The notes: a model not told the origin generated them from the letters alone. DNA of 64,000 bases from Pyropia haitanensis (GCA_008729055.1 SDUX01000002.1:6797485-6861484); one strand, 5' to 3'; counted from the stretch's first letter, positions 22,050-33,727 are shown. Numbers and translations are program-made.

Positions 22050-25000
22050 GTTGGAACTACCGAGGAACTCTGGTCCCAAACCAGGGCTGCGGTCCCGCCC
22101 TCCACTAGGTCCATCCATGCCACCGCCCATATGGTTGCCACGAAAGCCAGGTGGTGGTGGCGCACGGCTGTGGTCCCGCCCTCCGTCGCGTCCATCCATG
22201 CCACCGCCCATGTCGTTGCCACGGAAGCCAGGTGGCGGCGGCGCACGACTACGACTGCGGTCCCGTCCACCGCCGGCTCCATCCATGCCACCGCCCATGC
22301 CACCGCCCATGTCGTTGCCACGGAAGCCAGGTGGCGGCGGCGCACGACTACGACTGCGGTCCCGTCCACCGCCGGGTCCAACCATGCCACCGCCCATATC
22401 GTTGCCACGGAAGCCAGGTGGCGGCGGCTCACGGCTGTGGTCCCGCCCCCCGTCGGGTTCATCCATGCCGCGAGAAGCAGGACCACGGCTGTGGTCACGA
22501 CCACCGCCACGTCCATCCATGCCACCGCCCATGCCACCGCCCATGTCGTTGCCACGGAAGCCAGGTGGCGGCGGCGCACGACTACGACTGCGGTCCCGTC
22601 CACCGCCGGCTCCATCCATGCCACCGCCCATGCCACCGCCCATGTCGTTGCCACGGAAGCCAGGTGGCGGCGGCGCACGACTACGACTGCGGTCCCGTCC
22701 ACCGCCGGCTCCATCCATGCCACCGCCCATGCCACCGCCCATGTCGCTGCCACGGAAGCCAGGTGGCGGCGGCGCACGACTACGACTGCGGTCCCGTCCA
22801 CCGCCGGCTCCATCCATGCCGCCGCCCATGCCACCGCCCATGTCGTTGCCACGGAAGCCAGGTGGCGGCGGCGCACGACTACGACTGCGGTCTCGTCCAC
22901 CGCCGGCTCCATCCATGCCACCGCCCATGCCACCGCCCATGTCGTTGCCACGGAAGCCAGGTGGCGGCGGCGCACGACTACGACTGCGGTCCCGTCCACC
23001 GCCGGCTCCATCCATGCCACCGCCCATGCCACCGCCCATGTCGTTGCCACGGAAGCCAGGTGGCGGCGGCGCACGACTACGACTGCGATCCCGTCCACCG
23101 CCGGCTCCATCCATGCCACCGCCCATATCGTTGCCACGGAAGCCAGGTGGCGGCGGCGCACGGCTGTGGTCCCGCCCCCCGTCGGGTTCATCCATGCCGC
23201 GAGAAGCAGGACCACGGCTGTGGTCACGACCACCGCCACGTCCATCCATGCCACCGCCCATGCCACCGCCCATGTCGTTGCCACGGAAGCCAGGTGGCGG
23301 CGGCGCACGACTACGACTGCGGTCCCGTCCACCGCCGGCTCCATCCATGCCACCGCCCATGCCACCGCCCATGTCGTTGCCACGGAAGCCAGGTGGCGGC
23401 GGCGCACGACTACGACTGCGGTCCCGTCCACCGCCGGGTCCAACCATGCCACCGCCCATATCGTTGCCACGGAAGCCAGGTGGCGGCGGCTCACGGCTGT
23501 GGTCCCGCCCCCCGTCGGGTTCATCCATGCCGCGAGAAGCAGGACCACGGCTGTGGTCACGACCACCGCCACGTCCATCCATGCCACCGCCCATGCCACC
23601 GCCCATGTCGTTGCCACGGAAGCCAGGTGGCGGCGGCGCACGACTACGACTGCGGTCCCGTCCACCGCCGGCTCCATCCATGCCACCGCCCATGCCACCG
23701 CCCATGTCGTTGCCACGGAAGCCAGGTGGCGGCGGCGCACGACTACGACTGCGGTCCCGTCCACCGCCGGCTCCATCCATGCCACCGCCCATGCCACCGC
23801 CCATGTCGTTGCCACGGAAGCCAGGTGGCGGCGGCGCACGACTACGACTGCGGTCCCGTCCACCGCCGGCTCCATCCATGCCACCGCCCATGCCACCGCC
23901 CATGTCGTTGCCACGGAAGCCAGGTGGCGGCGGCGCACGACTACGACTGCGGTCCCGTCCACCGCCGGCTCCATCCATGCCGCCGCCCATGCCACCGCCC
24001 ATGTCGTTGCCACGGAAGCCAGGTGGCGGCGGCGCACGACTACGACTGCGGTCCCGTCCACCGCCGGCTCCATCCATGCCACCGCCCATGCCACCGCCCA
24101 TGTCGTTGCCACGGAAGCCAGGTGGCGGCGGCGCACGACTACGACTGCGATCCCGTCCACCGCCGGCTCCATCCATGCCACCGCCCATATCGTTGCCACG
24201 GAAGCCAGGTGGCGGCGGCGCACGGCTGTGGTCCCGCCCCCCGTCGGGTTCATCCATGCCGCGAGAAGCAGGACCACGGCTGTGGTCACGACCACCGCCA
24301 CGTCCATCCATGCCACCGCCCATGCCACCGCCCATGTCGTTGCCACGGAAGCCAGGTGGCGGCGGCGCACGACTACGACTGCGGTCCCGTCCACCGCCGG
24401 CTCCATCCATGCCACCGCCCATGCCACCGCCCATGTCGTTGCCACGGAAGCCAGGTGGCGGCGGCTCACGGCTGTGGTCCCGCCCCCCGTCGGGTTCATC
24501 CATGCCGCGAGAAGCAGGACCACGGCTGTGGTCACGACCACCGCCACGTCCATCCATGCCACCGCCCATGCCACCGCCCATGTCGTTGCCACGGAAGCCA
24601 GGTGGCGGCGGCGCACGACTACGACTGCGGTCCCGTCCACCGCCGGCTCCATCCATGCCACCGCCCATGCCACCGCCCATGTCGTTGCCACGGAAGCCAG
24701 GTGGCGGCGGCGCACGACTACGACTGCGGTCCCGTCCACCGCCGGCTCCATCCATGCCGCCGCCCATGCCACCGCCCATGTCGTTGCCACGGAAGCCAGG
24801 TGGCGGCGGCGCACGACTACGACTGCGGTCCCGTCCACCGCCGGCTCCATCCATGCCACCGCCCATGCCACCGCCCATGTCGTTGCCACGGAAGCCAGGT
24901 GGCGGCGGCGCACGACTACGACTGCGGTCCCGTCCACCGCCGGCTCCATCCATGCCGCCGCCCATGCCACCGCCCATGTCGTTGCCACGGAAGCCAGGTG

Positions 25001-27318
25001 GCGGCGGCGCACGACTACGACTGCGGTCCCGTCCACCGCCGGCTCCATCCATGCCACCGCCCATGCCACCGCCCATGTCGTTGCCACGGAAGCCAGGTGG
25101 CGGCGGCGCACGACTACGACTGCGGTCCCGTCCACCGCCACGTCCATCCATGCCACCGCCCATGCCACCGTCCATGTCGCTGCCACGGAAGCCAGGTGGC
25201 GGCGGCGCACGACTACGACTGCGGTCCCGTCCACCGCCGGCTCCATCCATGCCACCGCCCATGCCACCGCCCATGTCGTTGCCACGGAAGCCAGGTGGCG
25301 ACGGCGCACGACTACGACTGCGGTCCCGTCCACCGCCACGTCCATCCATGCCACCGCCCATGTCGTTGCCACGGAAGCCAGGTGGCGGCGGCTCACGGCT
25401 GTGGTTCCGCCCACAACCAGGTCCGTCCAAGGCACCAGGCGGCGGCCCACGGCTGCGGTCGCGCCCCCCGCCGGGGCCACCCATGTTGCCGGAGTTGCCG
25501 CTGCGACCGCGGAAGCCGTCCGGAGGCGGCCCCTGGCTGGGGTGGCGCTCCCCAGCCGGGCCACCGCCGTGCCACGGGCTCCGTGGCGCATCGCCGTCCA
25601 TCCTCCGCCGGACGGGGAAGGGCGAGCCGCTGCGCCCGCCGCCAGGCCCGCCTGGCCCTGCAGGGTACGGCCCCGACGGGTCGTCTAGGCCGCGGCGCAG
25701 CGGGGGGGTCGGAAACGGGCCGCCCCCCCCCCGCCGCCACCGCCGCCGCCGCCATGGTCGCCGCCGCCACCAAACGGGCCGCCACCCCCCCGCCGTCCGC
25801 CTGGAAGTGACATTGGCGGCTGGCCGCGGACGTCAGGCCCCCGCGAGTGGGAGCGGGAGCGGTGCCGCGCCGCTGGTGCGGAGCGGCTGCGGAAAAAGGG
25901 GTCATCCATGTCGTCGTCACCCCCCAGGGGCGGCGACGGTGGTGGTGGCGGCGACGCGCCACCGCCGCCGCCGCCGTCGTCATAGTCGTCGTCCATGGGT
26001 GGCGGCGGCGGCGGAGGGAGTGGCCCCTGCCCACCGCCTCCCGCCGGCGGCGGGTAGACTGCCGACAGTAGCGGCGCCGGCGGGGAGATGAAGGACTGGG
26101 GTCGACGGCGCTGCGAGGTGGGCTGCGGCGGAGGCGGCGGCCCCGGCGGGGGCCCCCCCCGCCCATCCGGCCTCGGCCGCCCACGGGGCGGGCCGGGCGA
26201 CCGGCCGCGTCGCCCCTTCGGGGAGCCCCCCCCGCCCCCCCCCCCCCCAGGCGGCCCCAGCGGCCCCGCCGGACCCACCGGCGCATCGAGCCACCGGACG
26301 CCCGGCGGCGCCTTGGAGCGGCTCCGCACCTGTCGCGCGACAGGGCGCCCGCCCGAGCGCCCCCCGCCGCCCGGCCGGGCGGCCGCGGTCGCGGCGGCGA
26401 TGCGGCCGTCGGCGTCCAGCTTGAGCACGTACTTCCGGGCGCTCTTGCCGCACACGAGCGCGTCGCCGACGGCGAGCGGCCGGAGCTCCCCGTAGCGGAG
26501 GAGCTCCCCGTTGACCTTGGTGCCGGAGGGGGTCTCAAACGGGCACGCGTAGCAGATGCCATGGTGCCAGCAGAGGAAGGCGTGCTGCCGGCTGACCGAC
26601 GCGTGGCCCACAAAGATGTCGCAGACGGCCGTGTCACGACCAAAAACGGTGAGGCACGGCGAATCGCTGCGAAGTGCGGCCGAGACAGGAAAAAAACAGA
26701 CAACAACAGGAATGATCCAGCGGGAAAAAAACAACACAACGATGGGGTGTAGGGGCGCCCGCGAGCGAGCAGGGACAACCAAAAGTGCATCGTTGAGGTT
26801 GGAGTGCGATATGCCACACAAGCGAACGAGGACAGCCAAAAGCAAAGTACCAGAGCGTGTCAGCCACGTCGCGACCATAAGCCACCCGTCAGCACGCTGC
26901 ACGTCCGTGCAATGGGTACGCGGCTGGCCGGCCGAAAAAGAGCGGACCAAATGCATCTGCGTAACCGGCATGCAACCAGGCAGATGAAAAGAGGGTGAGA
27001 CGGGAAGTGCAGGCCCGACAAAACGCAAGCAACACAACAAGAACGCGCTGTCCGTAGCCGCAAACCACAAAAAAAAAGACAGGGACGAACAACAAGCACA
27101 AAAAAAAAGGCGGGGCACCCGCGCTAGCCCGCCAGACCCACCCACTTTCTCGGGAACGCAAACACGCCCACCGGCTGCCCGTCAGACCGCAGCACGTGGA
27201 GGATGGCGCGCGGGTCGGCCGCGTGCATCCACGGCAGCAGCGCCGCCTGGCTCGGCGGCGGGTCCCGCGGCAGCACCAGCGGCGGCGCCGCGGCGGCCGC
27301 GCCGCCGGCGGCCGCCAT
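21621..27318 (-). CDS. FHA-domain protein with giant SR/RGG-like tandem repeat; one intron, one homopolymer frame break
   Basis: FHA domains bind phosphothreonine peptides. Exon 1 (27318-27146) encodes 57 residues, ending GQPVGVFAFPR. An intron with GT-AG ends (27145-26667) follows. Exon 2 resumes as NDSPCLTVFGRDTAVCDIFV. The junction rebuilds a complete FHA core: FGRD, then SVSRQHA, then GTKVNG and GKSARKYVLKLD. The layout resembles NIPP1/SNIP1-type splicing-associated FHA proteins. A Pro/Gly linker with SR dipeptides follows. At a ten-C run (25723-25732) the FHA frame drifts to a stop at 25685, but the adjacent frame is open and continues through RGLDDPSGPYPAGPGGPGG into a Met-Gly-Gly repeat. 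About thirty units carry RDRSRSRAPPPPGFRGND followed by MGGGMGGGMDG (33 residues). It ends in poly-Gly and GRGGRGRG at the stop (21621). I infer one protein of about 1700 residues. Annotated as two genes, the second would lack a convincing start. Confidence 0.75.
22100..25400. repeat. 99-bp coding minisatellite with 1062-bp higher-order repeat
   Basis: The dominant unit is 99 bp, seen for example in the spacing of successive ccatccatg words at 22614 and 22713. A variant block starting at cgagaagcag recurs at 22471, 23200, 23533, 24262 and 24508. The spacings are 729, 333, 729 and 246. The pair 22471/23200 is therefore repeated exactly 1062 bp away as 23533/24262, which indicates a large internal duplication. 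All spacings are multiples of three. Copies differ by single bases, so the array is young or homogenised. Confidence 0.95.
26667..27145 (-). other. intron of the FHA gene (479 nt)
   Basis: The donor reads AAA|GTGGGT and the acceptor TTCGCAG|CGATT after a T-rich run. Joining the exons gives Asn at the split codon and restores an unbroken FHA strand (VFAFPRNDSPCLTVFGRD). The intron has markedly lower GC than its exons and stop codons in the relevant frame. Confidence 0.8.
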
Positions 27319-28039
27319 GGGGCGCGCCACGCACGGAGCGGGGGTGGCGGACGCCGCGCGGCCACCGCCGCCAGCCGCCGCGCGTGTGCCGGGCGGCAGC
27401 GGCTGCGCGGGTCGCACGCGGTGCGCACCCGGGAGGAGGGGGAGGGGGGGGGGGGGGGGACGAGCGCGGCCGGTGGGTCGCGGCGGCGGGGTTGCAATGG
27501 CGGCGAAGGCGAAGACACCTCCGCGGCGCCCCCCCACCCACAGGCTGCGCAGGAGAGGATTGCGGGCGCGGCCGCCGGGCGTCGGGATCAACGCAGCGCA
27601 CAGGAGGCTCGACGCCGGCGGTCGGGTGCACGGTCCCTTCGGGAGCCTGCCACGTGGCAATTCCACTATCCGTGGAAATGGACGAGTTGTCTTGGCTCTG
27701 CGCGCCCGAAACGTATAAAGTAGCACCCCAACACATCTGCGCGATGGTCAGCCCGCCATTTTGGTCGGTCATCACGCTCACGGCGCGGGACGCCGTGGCG
27801 ACGTCATCGTCGGGCGCGTCCCCCCCCCGCCCTCTGCTCGCTGCCGTCGTTACCCCCCCCCTCGGGCAGGGCGTTCCTCCCCCCTCACGCCTCCCACTCC
27901 TTCTCATTCTCCCCCCTTCCTTCCCCAGCTCTCAGTCTCCTCGTAGGGCGGCTTCTTCCCCCCATCTCCCACTGTCGAGAGCACTTCCCCCTCCCCCTGG
28001 CCCAACCCCCTTCCCGTCTTTCCCCCTCTGCCCCCAACG
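27319..28039. other. divergent promoter region between FHA gene and APC8/CDC23
   Basis: The two genes start 720 bases apart on opposite strands. A good TATA-box match (TATAAAG) lies at 27714-27720, oriented toward APC8. The stretch next to the FHA start is GC-rich and open in several frames but shows no conserved protein. A pyrimidine-rich leader (27830-28035) precedes the APC8 ATG. Confidence 0.5.
27714..27720 (+). promoter_or_regulatory. candidate TATA box for APC8/CDC23
   Basis: TATAAAG sits in an otherwise GC-rich region about 325 bases upstream of the proposed APC8 start. That distance would leave a leader of roughly 290 nt. Confidence 0.4.
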
Positions 28040-30282
28040 ATGCAGACGCCCGCCGCCGCGGGCCGCTGGCGGCGCATGTCGTCCCCCCCCTCTTCCGGCC
28101 TTCCCGGTGGCACCTCTGGAACAGGGAGCCCCTCCCCCGGCTCGGCCGGCGGCGGCACTGGCGGGTGGGCGTCCGCCGCCGCCGCCGGCGGCCGCCCGTC
28201 GGCGCGCCGCGGCTCGCGGTCATCCTGGTCGGTCGGGGGCACGACGCCCGGCTCCCCCCCCCCCCCCCCCGGCACGCCCTCCGCGTGGGGCGAGCAACCC
28301 CCCCCCTGGCGACCGCCGCGTCGGTAGCCGCCGCCGCCGCCGAGCTCCGCGCCGCCGCCGCCGCCGCCACCGCCCGCGGCCTCGTCGCGTCGGCCAAGTG
28401 GGCGGTGGAGATGCTCGTCGCGCTGCCGTCGCCGCCGGCCGGCGGCGCCGCCGCTCCCCCCCCCCCAGTCGGGGCCCCCCCCCGCCGCCGCCGTCGGAGC
28501 AGCTGCTGCTGGCGCGGGCCTACTTTGACGCCCGCGAGTACCGGCGCGCCGCGGGCGTCCTCGCCGGCGACGTCCGCTACGGCCCGCGGGCGGTGGTCAC
28601 GGCGGACGCGGCGTGGCCCGCCGCGCCGCCGCCACGCCTTGACGGCCAGGGCGGCGCCGCCGCCGCGGGCGGCGGGGCGGGGCCGCGGCGGGACCGCCAC
28701 AGCGCCGACGAGTACCCCGTCGTGCGGTTTCTGTGGGCGTACGCGCTGTACCTGGCGGGGGAGAAGCGCAAGGAGGAGGCGCGGCGGGAGGACCCGGGGG
28801 GGGTCGCCCCGGACAATGAGCACCTGCCGCTGCTCGTGCGGTGCCTCGGCGCGGACGTGGCGGAGGGGGTGGCCGCCGCGGCGGCGGCGGCCGCCGCGGC
28901 AACGGCCGCGGCAGCGGAGGGCGGCGCGGGGGGGGGGGGCGGGGGCGCCGCCTCGCCGGCGGCGGCGGCGGCGACGGCGGTGCCCCCTCCCCCCGCCACC
29001 CCCCCCCCCGACCCGTACCTCGCCTACCTGTACGGCGTCGTCCTCCGCGCGTCGGACCGCCCCGCCGAGGCGACCGCCGCGCTCGCCGCGGCGGTGACCG
29101 GCGCGCCCTGCTTTTGGGGCGCGTGGACGGAGCTGGCGCGGGGCCTGCCCGACGGCCCCGCCGCCGAGGCGGCGACCCCCCCCCCGCACCACTGGGTGCG
29201 CGGCCTCTTCCTCGCGACCGTCTACGCCGACGCGGACGACTGTGGGGCGGGGGTGGGCCTCGCGACGGAGCTCCTCGCCGCCCTCCCCGCCGCCCGGCCG
29301 GTGCGGCTGGCCGCCGCGGCGGCGGCGTACAACGCGGCCGACTATGACGGCGCCGAGGCGGCGGTGGCGGGCCTCCGCGCGGATGACCCGTACTCCCTCG
29401 ACGGCACCGAGGTGCTCTCCAACGCGCTGTACGTGCGGGAGGACCGGCCGGGGCTGGCCGACCTGGCCGCCGCCGTCGTTGCCGTCGACGCGGTCCGCCC
29501 CGAGACGTGCGTCGTGCTCGGCAACTACTACTCGCTGCGGGGCAACCACGGCCTCGCGGCGGCGCACTTTCGGCGTGCGCTCGCGCTCAACCGCTCCTTC
29601 CTCGCCGCGTGGACGCTCCTCGGCCACGAGTATGTCGAGGTCAAGAATACGGGCGCGGCGGCGGCCGCCTACTCGGCGGCGACGGCGCTCAACGCGCGGG
29701 ACTTTCGGGCGTGGTACGGCCTGGGGCAGGTGTACGAGCTGCTCGGCGCGCCCGCCCACACGCTGCACTATTACAAGCGCGCCGCGGCGCTGCGGCCGCG
29801 CGACGGGCGCATGTGGGCGGGCCTCGCCGCGGCGTACGAGGAGCTGGGGCGCCTGCCCGACGCGGCGCGCTGCTACGAGCGCGTCGTCGCGTCGGGCGGC
29901 GGCGACGAGGGGCTCGCGCTCGACCGCCTCGCGGGCGTCTATGAGCGCCTCGCGGCGGCGGCGTCGGCCGTCGCGGCACCCGGCGGCGGTGTGGGCGGCG
30001 GCGGTGGGGGCGGCACCGCCGCCGCGGCCGAGGCGGCGGCGCTCATGGACCTGGCGGCGCGGAACCACGGCGCCGCCCTCTCCCGCCGCGACGCGCTCGG
30101 CGACGGCGGCGGCGCCGCGGCGGCCGCGTCGCTGCTCTTCCTCGCCCGCGCGGCGCTGGCGGGCGGCCGCCTGCGCGACGCGGAGGGCCTCGCGGGGCGG
30201 CTGCTGGAGGTGGGGCCGGGCGCCGAACGCGACGCCGCCGCGGGGCTGCTGCGCGACGTGCACGCGCGGCGGCGGGCGGCGG

Positions 30283-30316
<34 letters not shown>

Positions 30317-30437
30317 GGCCGGTCGTTGCGGCGGCGGATACGCCCGTGCGGCGGCGGCTGGGGCTGCTTGGGGGGGGGGGGGCGACGGAGGGGGGGGGGG
30401 GGACCTCAGCCCGGGTGGCAGCGCCCGGCGGCGCTGA
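28040..30437 (+). CDS. CDC23: anaphase-promoting complex subunit 8 (CDC23/APC8), several homopolymer frame breaks
   Basis: APC8 is a TPR scaffold of the cyclosome, the ubiquitin ligase that triggers anaphase. The proposed start is the ATG at 28040. The frame changes at a 17-C run (28254-28270). The next frame carries the N-terminal motif GLVASAKWAVEMLVALP, matching the family's RGLxxSxKWxxEL segment. A second change at C-runs 28456-28483 leads to the main frame. That frame has SEQLLLARAYFDAREYRRAA, YLYGVVLRASDR and FWGAWTELARGL. It continues with the diagnostic VLGNYYSLRGNHGLAAAHF, AWTLLGHEYVEVKNTGAAAA and FRAWYGLGQVYELLGAP. After a 32-G run (30284-30315) a different frame reads ADTPVRRRLGLL, resembling the family's C-terminal NTPTRRVSPL. 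The printed frame instead stops at 30437. The C-terminus is therefore uncertain. Poly-Ala/Gly inserts separate TPRs. Family assignment is firm. Confidence 0.9.
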
Positions 30438-31156
30438 CGGCGATGGGCAAGAGTGGGTCGTAGGCAGGGCGGAGCGCCTGCGAAGGAGTGGACGGGCGGC
30501 GGGGCCTGCCGGGATGTTCAACCGCTGGTCCATCCGCTCGCCTCTTGTCCCGGCAGACGTGGTCGGCGGGGTCCGTCGCGGTCGCGCTCGCGCAGCGGCA
30601 GGGGACGACTGTGGCGGGGCGGCGGTGAGGCGGTGGACGCGGTCGCCGCCGGCCGGCGGCTGGGGGGACACGTCTGGGTGTCGGCGGCGACGGCTCCCCC
30701 CACCAGCGCGCTTCCCGGGGGAGCAAGACGCGCCCATTGCGACGGTGGGGCTCCTGCCCCAACGCAGGGTGTACGCAAATGGGGGTACCACTTTGGGTGT
30801 TTGAATTTCAAAAGCAGCTGCGCGCCCCCGCGTGCTGCGCGTGGCCGCTTGGTGCGGTGGCGGTCCTTGCTCCTCGGCGCCTCTGCCGTGCCCGGCCCCC
30901 GCCCGCAGCCGCGCGCTGTGCGCCCCGTGTGTGGCGGCTGTGTCGTCTCCCGTCGCCCCCCCCCACTCCCCTGCTGCTGTGGTCGTCCACGCGCATACGT
31001 CCCGCCCTCTGCCTCTGCTCTTGCCCTCCCTCTTTCCTGCCCTGTCCCCCCCCCTGCCCCTCCCCCCCTCCCAATCCTCCCCCCGTTGACTGTCCTTCCT
31101 GGCTGTCCCGCCCCCCCCCCCCAACCCCCCACGACAAGAAAGAAACGACGGCAGCC
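30438..31156. other. intergenic region between APC8 and the SKA1-like gene
   Basis: The first part may still contain the APC8 C-terminus in another frame. The middle (30720-30810) has moderate GC. The end is a long C-rich leader up to the next ATG. No other gene is evident. Confidence 0.4.
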
Positions 31157-31477
31157 ATGTCCTCCTCCCTCGGCGCGCTCCCACTCGCCAACACGGACGC
31201 GGCGGTGCGGACGCTCGGCTCCACCCTCGAGTCGGTCTTTTCCACCCTCGACTACGCCGCCAAGACGCTCGAGGCCGAGTTCAACGCCGCCTACCCGGCC
31301 GTGTCCCCGTCGGCAGCCGCCGCCGCGGGCGGCGGCGGCGGCCGCCGCGGCGGGCCAAGGGCGGGCGCCGCCGCCGCCGCCGCCGGCGGTGGTGGCGCCC
31401 GCGGCGGCGGCCGCGGCGCGCCCGCGGGCGCACCACCCCACCCCCCCGACGGCGCCGCCGCCGGCGCCGCCGCTGCG

Positions 31478-31523
<46 letters not shown>

Positions 31524-32156
31524 GGGTGCCCCCCCCCCGGGTGCTGGCGCCGCCCCTCCTCCTCCGCCGCCTCGCGGCGGCGTCGGCGGCGCTGCCGCCC
31601 CTCGCCGCCGCCCTCCGCGCCGCGCACGCGCGGACCGCCGCGGCGAGCCGCCGCGCCGCCACCGCCGCCGCGGCGGTGCACGCGGCGGTGCGGGCGCTCG
31701 CCGAGGCGACCGACGCGGACGCGGACGAGCGGGGGGCGAGCAGCCGCGCCGCCCGCACCGAGACCGTTGCCGCCCTGGGCGACGCGCTCGGCGCGTGGGA
31801 GGCGGACCTGGCCGCGTGGGGGGTGGGGGGGGGGGGAGGGGGGGGAGCCGCCGCCGCCGCCGCCGCCGCTGCGGACGTGGACGCGCTCGCGACGGCGGCG
31901 GCAGAGGGGGTGGCGGCGGCGGCGGCGGCGGCGGCCACGGCGGCGGAGGCGGCACCGCCGCTGGGGGGGTGGGACGAGGTTGCCGCCGCGATTGACGCTG
32001 CCGCCGCCGCGCCGCCGCCGCCGCTGCCGGCGGAAGCGCCGCCGGCGTCGCGGCCGGCGGCGGCGGCGCCCCGCGCGGGGGGGGGGCGGCCCGCCGCCGT
32101 GGCCGGGAGCGACGACCGCGGCGGCGGCGACGGCGGTGGGGGTGGTGGCGGCGGCA

Positions 32157-32193
<37 letters not shown>

Positions 32194-32391
32194 CGTGGGG
32201 GGTGGCCGCCCCCGGGGTGGGGCGGTGGGGGGGGGCGGCCGCCCGGGCGGCCGCGCCGCCGCCGCCGCCGGCGCGGCGGCGGGCACGGCGCCTCGGGGCG
32301 TCGCGCCGCGGCGCGGGCCGGGTGGCGCCCCCCCCGGGGCGCCGCCGCCGCCGCCCCCACCGCGCACCCCCCTCCCCCCGGCGGTGGCGGC

Positions 32392-32422
<31 letters not shown>

Positions 32423-32742
32423 ACGGCGGCGGCGGTGGTGGTGGCGGTGGGGTTTGCGCCGGTGCCGCCGCCGGCCCGTTTGTGCCGATCGCCAAGGCGG
32501 ACTTTAACCGGCTGCCGCGCAACCTGCGGACGCTCGCCAAGCTCGACGCGCTCAACGCGGTGTACGAGCGCATCTGGGCGGGGGTGGTGCCGGCGGGCGG
32601 CGGCGGCCGCGTGTTTAGTGATGCCGAGATGGGCGACCTGGCGGGGCCGGGGGGGGGGGAGCTGCTGCGCGTCCTCCGGGGGGCGTCGGTGCTGCGGGCG
32701 GCGCCGGGGGGGGGGTGGACGCTGGTGCTGGGGCGCGGTTGA
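31157..32742 (+). CDS. SKA1-like kinetochore protein (tentative), one homopolymer frame break
   Basis: The start at 31157 (gccATGt) begins MSSSLGALPLANTDAAVRTL, followed by LESVFSTLDYAAKTLEAEF. An Ala-rich, probably helical region lies between poly-Gly spacers, with LLLRRLAAASAALPPLAAAL and onward. Downstream of about 32.33 kb the reading must change frame, probably at C-runs 32328-32335 or 32366-32380. The new frame reads GPFVPIAKADFNRLPRNLRT, then KLDALNAVYERIW. After a short Gly linker comes FSDAEMGDL, ELLRVLRGASVL and a terminal GGGWTLVL. This order parallels the SKA1 microtubule-binding winged-helix domain: EFxxVPKYMRxR, then EADIKEF, then ILRHCRRxSEV ending GGGLTRYVI. The middle helices of that domain are missing or very short here, so the call is tentative. 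It lies head to tail behind APC8. Confidence 0.5.
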
Positions 32743-33568
32743 TGGGGGGGGGGGGGGGGCGGGGGAGGGAGCGGGACGGTGAAGCCAGCGGCCGCCACGG
32801 GCGCGTGCTCTGTCCGCTCGGCGCTACGCATGGGACAGTGTGCGACACTACTTGTAACGATTCCAACCGCGCAAATCCAAGGGTCTGTTGATTGTCCTAT
32901 TTATGCCAAGCGGCGGGGGCGTTCCGGGATGCACGCAATGCTCGCAAGACTTTCATCATCAAATGTGATGAAACGACAGACGAGACCAGGCGTGGCGATC
33001 TACTCGCTCTTCTAGCTAGTGGGTCGTCGTCGTAAAGCCAGGTGCACCTTCCCAGTGTGCTGCGGGACCGTCATCCAAAGATCGCTGTCTGTTCCCCAAT
33101 GGAGGTCCAAGACGCAGAGCGGTCTCTATTGGGGTGTCGGGTCAACCACCACCGGCCTCAGAGGTCGCGTCAAGGATGGCTTACATGCCGCCGTTTTCTG
33201 CCCCAAGAAGAGCTGTAAATAGACCAGCAGCGCGGCGGACTGAACTGCTGCACGGATGAGCGGTGGAGACGGCGGCAGATGCGGCCCAGGTGTGGCCCTG
33301 GCGGCAGCGTCGCTTCGCAGCACAGGCGACCACGGCCAGCACTCCCGCTCCACGTGCACCTGAGAGAAGGGATGCAGCGCCGGTCCGTCAGACCATGGGA
33401 TGAGGTGATGTGCCGCTCCGCATCGCACGCAAATCTGTGAGCGCGAGGGCGGGTGGTCGCGTGCAACTGTTTGCCGCGGGGCTCCGCCACGGGATAGGCG
33501 GGCACTGCCGCCAGCGCTTGGCCGTACATTTGCACAACCCCCCGGTCCCACACAGAGCTTCCAATAGC

Positions 33569-33588
33569 AGGATCCATGACAAGCCTGT
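33569..33588 (+). repeat. 20-bp word repeated inverted at 37638-37657
   Basis: aggatccatgacaagcctgt here and its reverse complement at 37638-37657 differ at one base. The pair brackets both transposon-like features of the island, so it may be the ends of an older inserted segment or dispersed copies of a short repeat. Confidence 0.5.
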
Positions 33589-33727
33589 GTTTTTTCTTGT
33601 CAGGGGCTGGTTGGAGCTTGTCGAGTAGCCTCCTGAAGACCCCCTCACACCCCCGTAATGGCCACCGCAACAAGGATATTGCCTTTCCTCGTTGTACGAG
33701 CCCCTATGTGTCAATCGGCGAAAGGTA

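Noticed and set aside
22100..25400. CRISPR-like array
   Set aside because: Units are contiguous 99-bp coding repeats with no unique spacers and no palindromic repeat, and the DNA is eukaryotic.
21693..26091. Three very long plus-strand open frames (1200-1400 codons) opposite the FHA-repeat gene
   Set aside because: A tandem repeat with a period divisible by three and no stop in one unit is open in several frames by necessity. Only the minus-strand frame has sensible SR/RGG-like composition and joins to a conserved domain.
27885..31184. Minus-strand 1099-codon frame across APC8
   Set aside because: It spans a gene, an intergenic region and another gene start on the other strand. Composition is Arg/Ala-rich, as expected for an antisense shadow.
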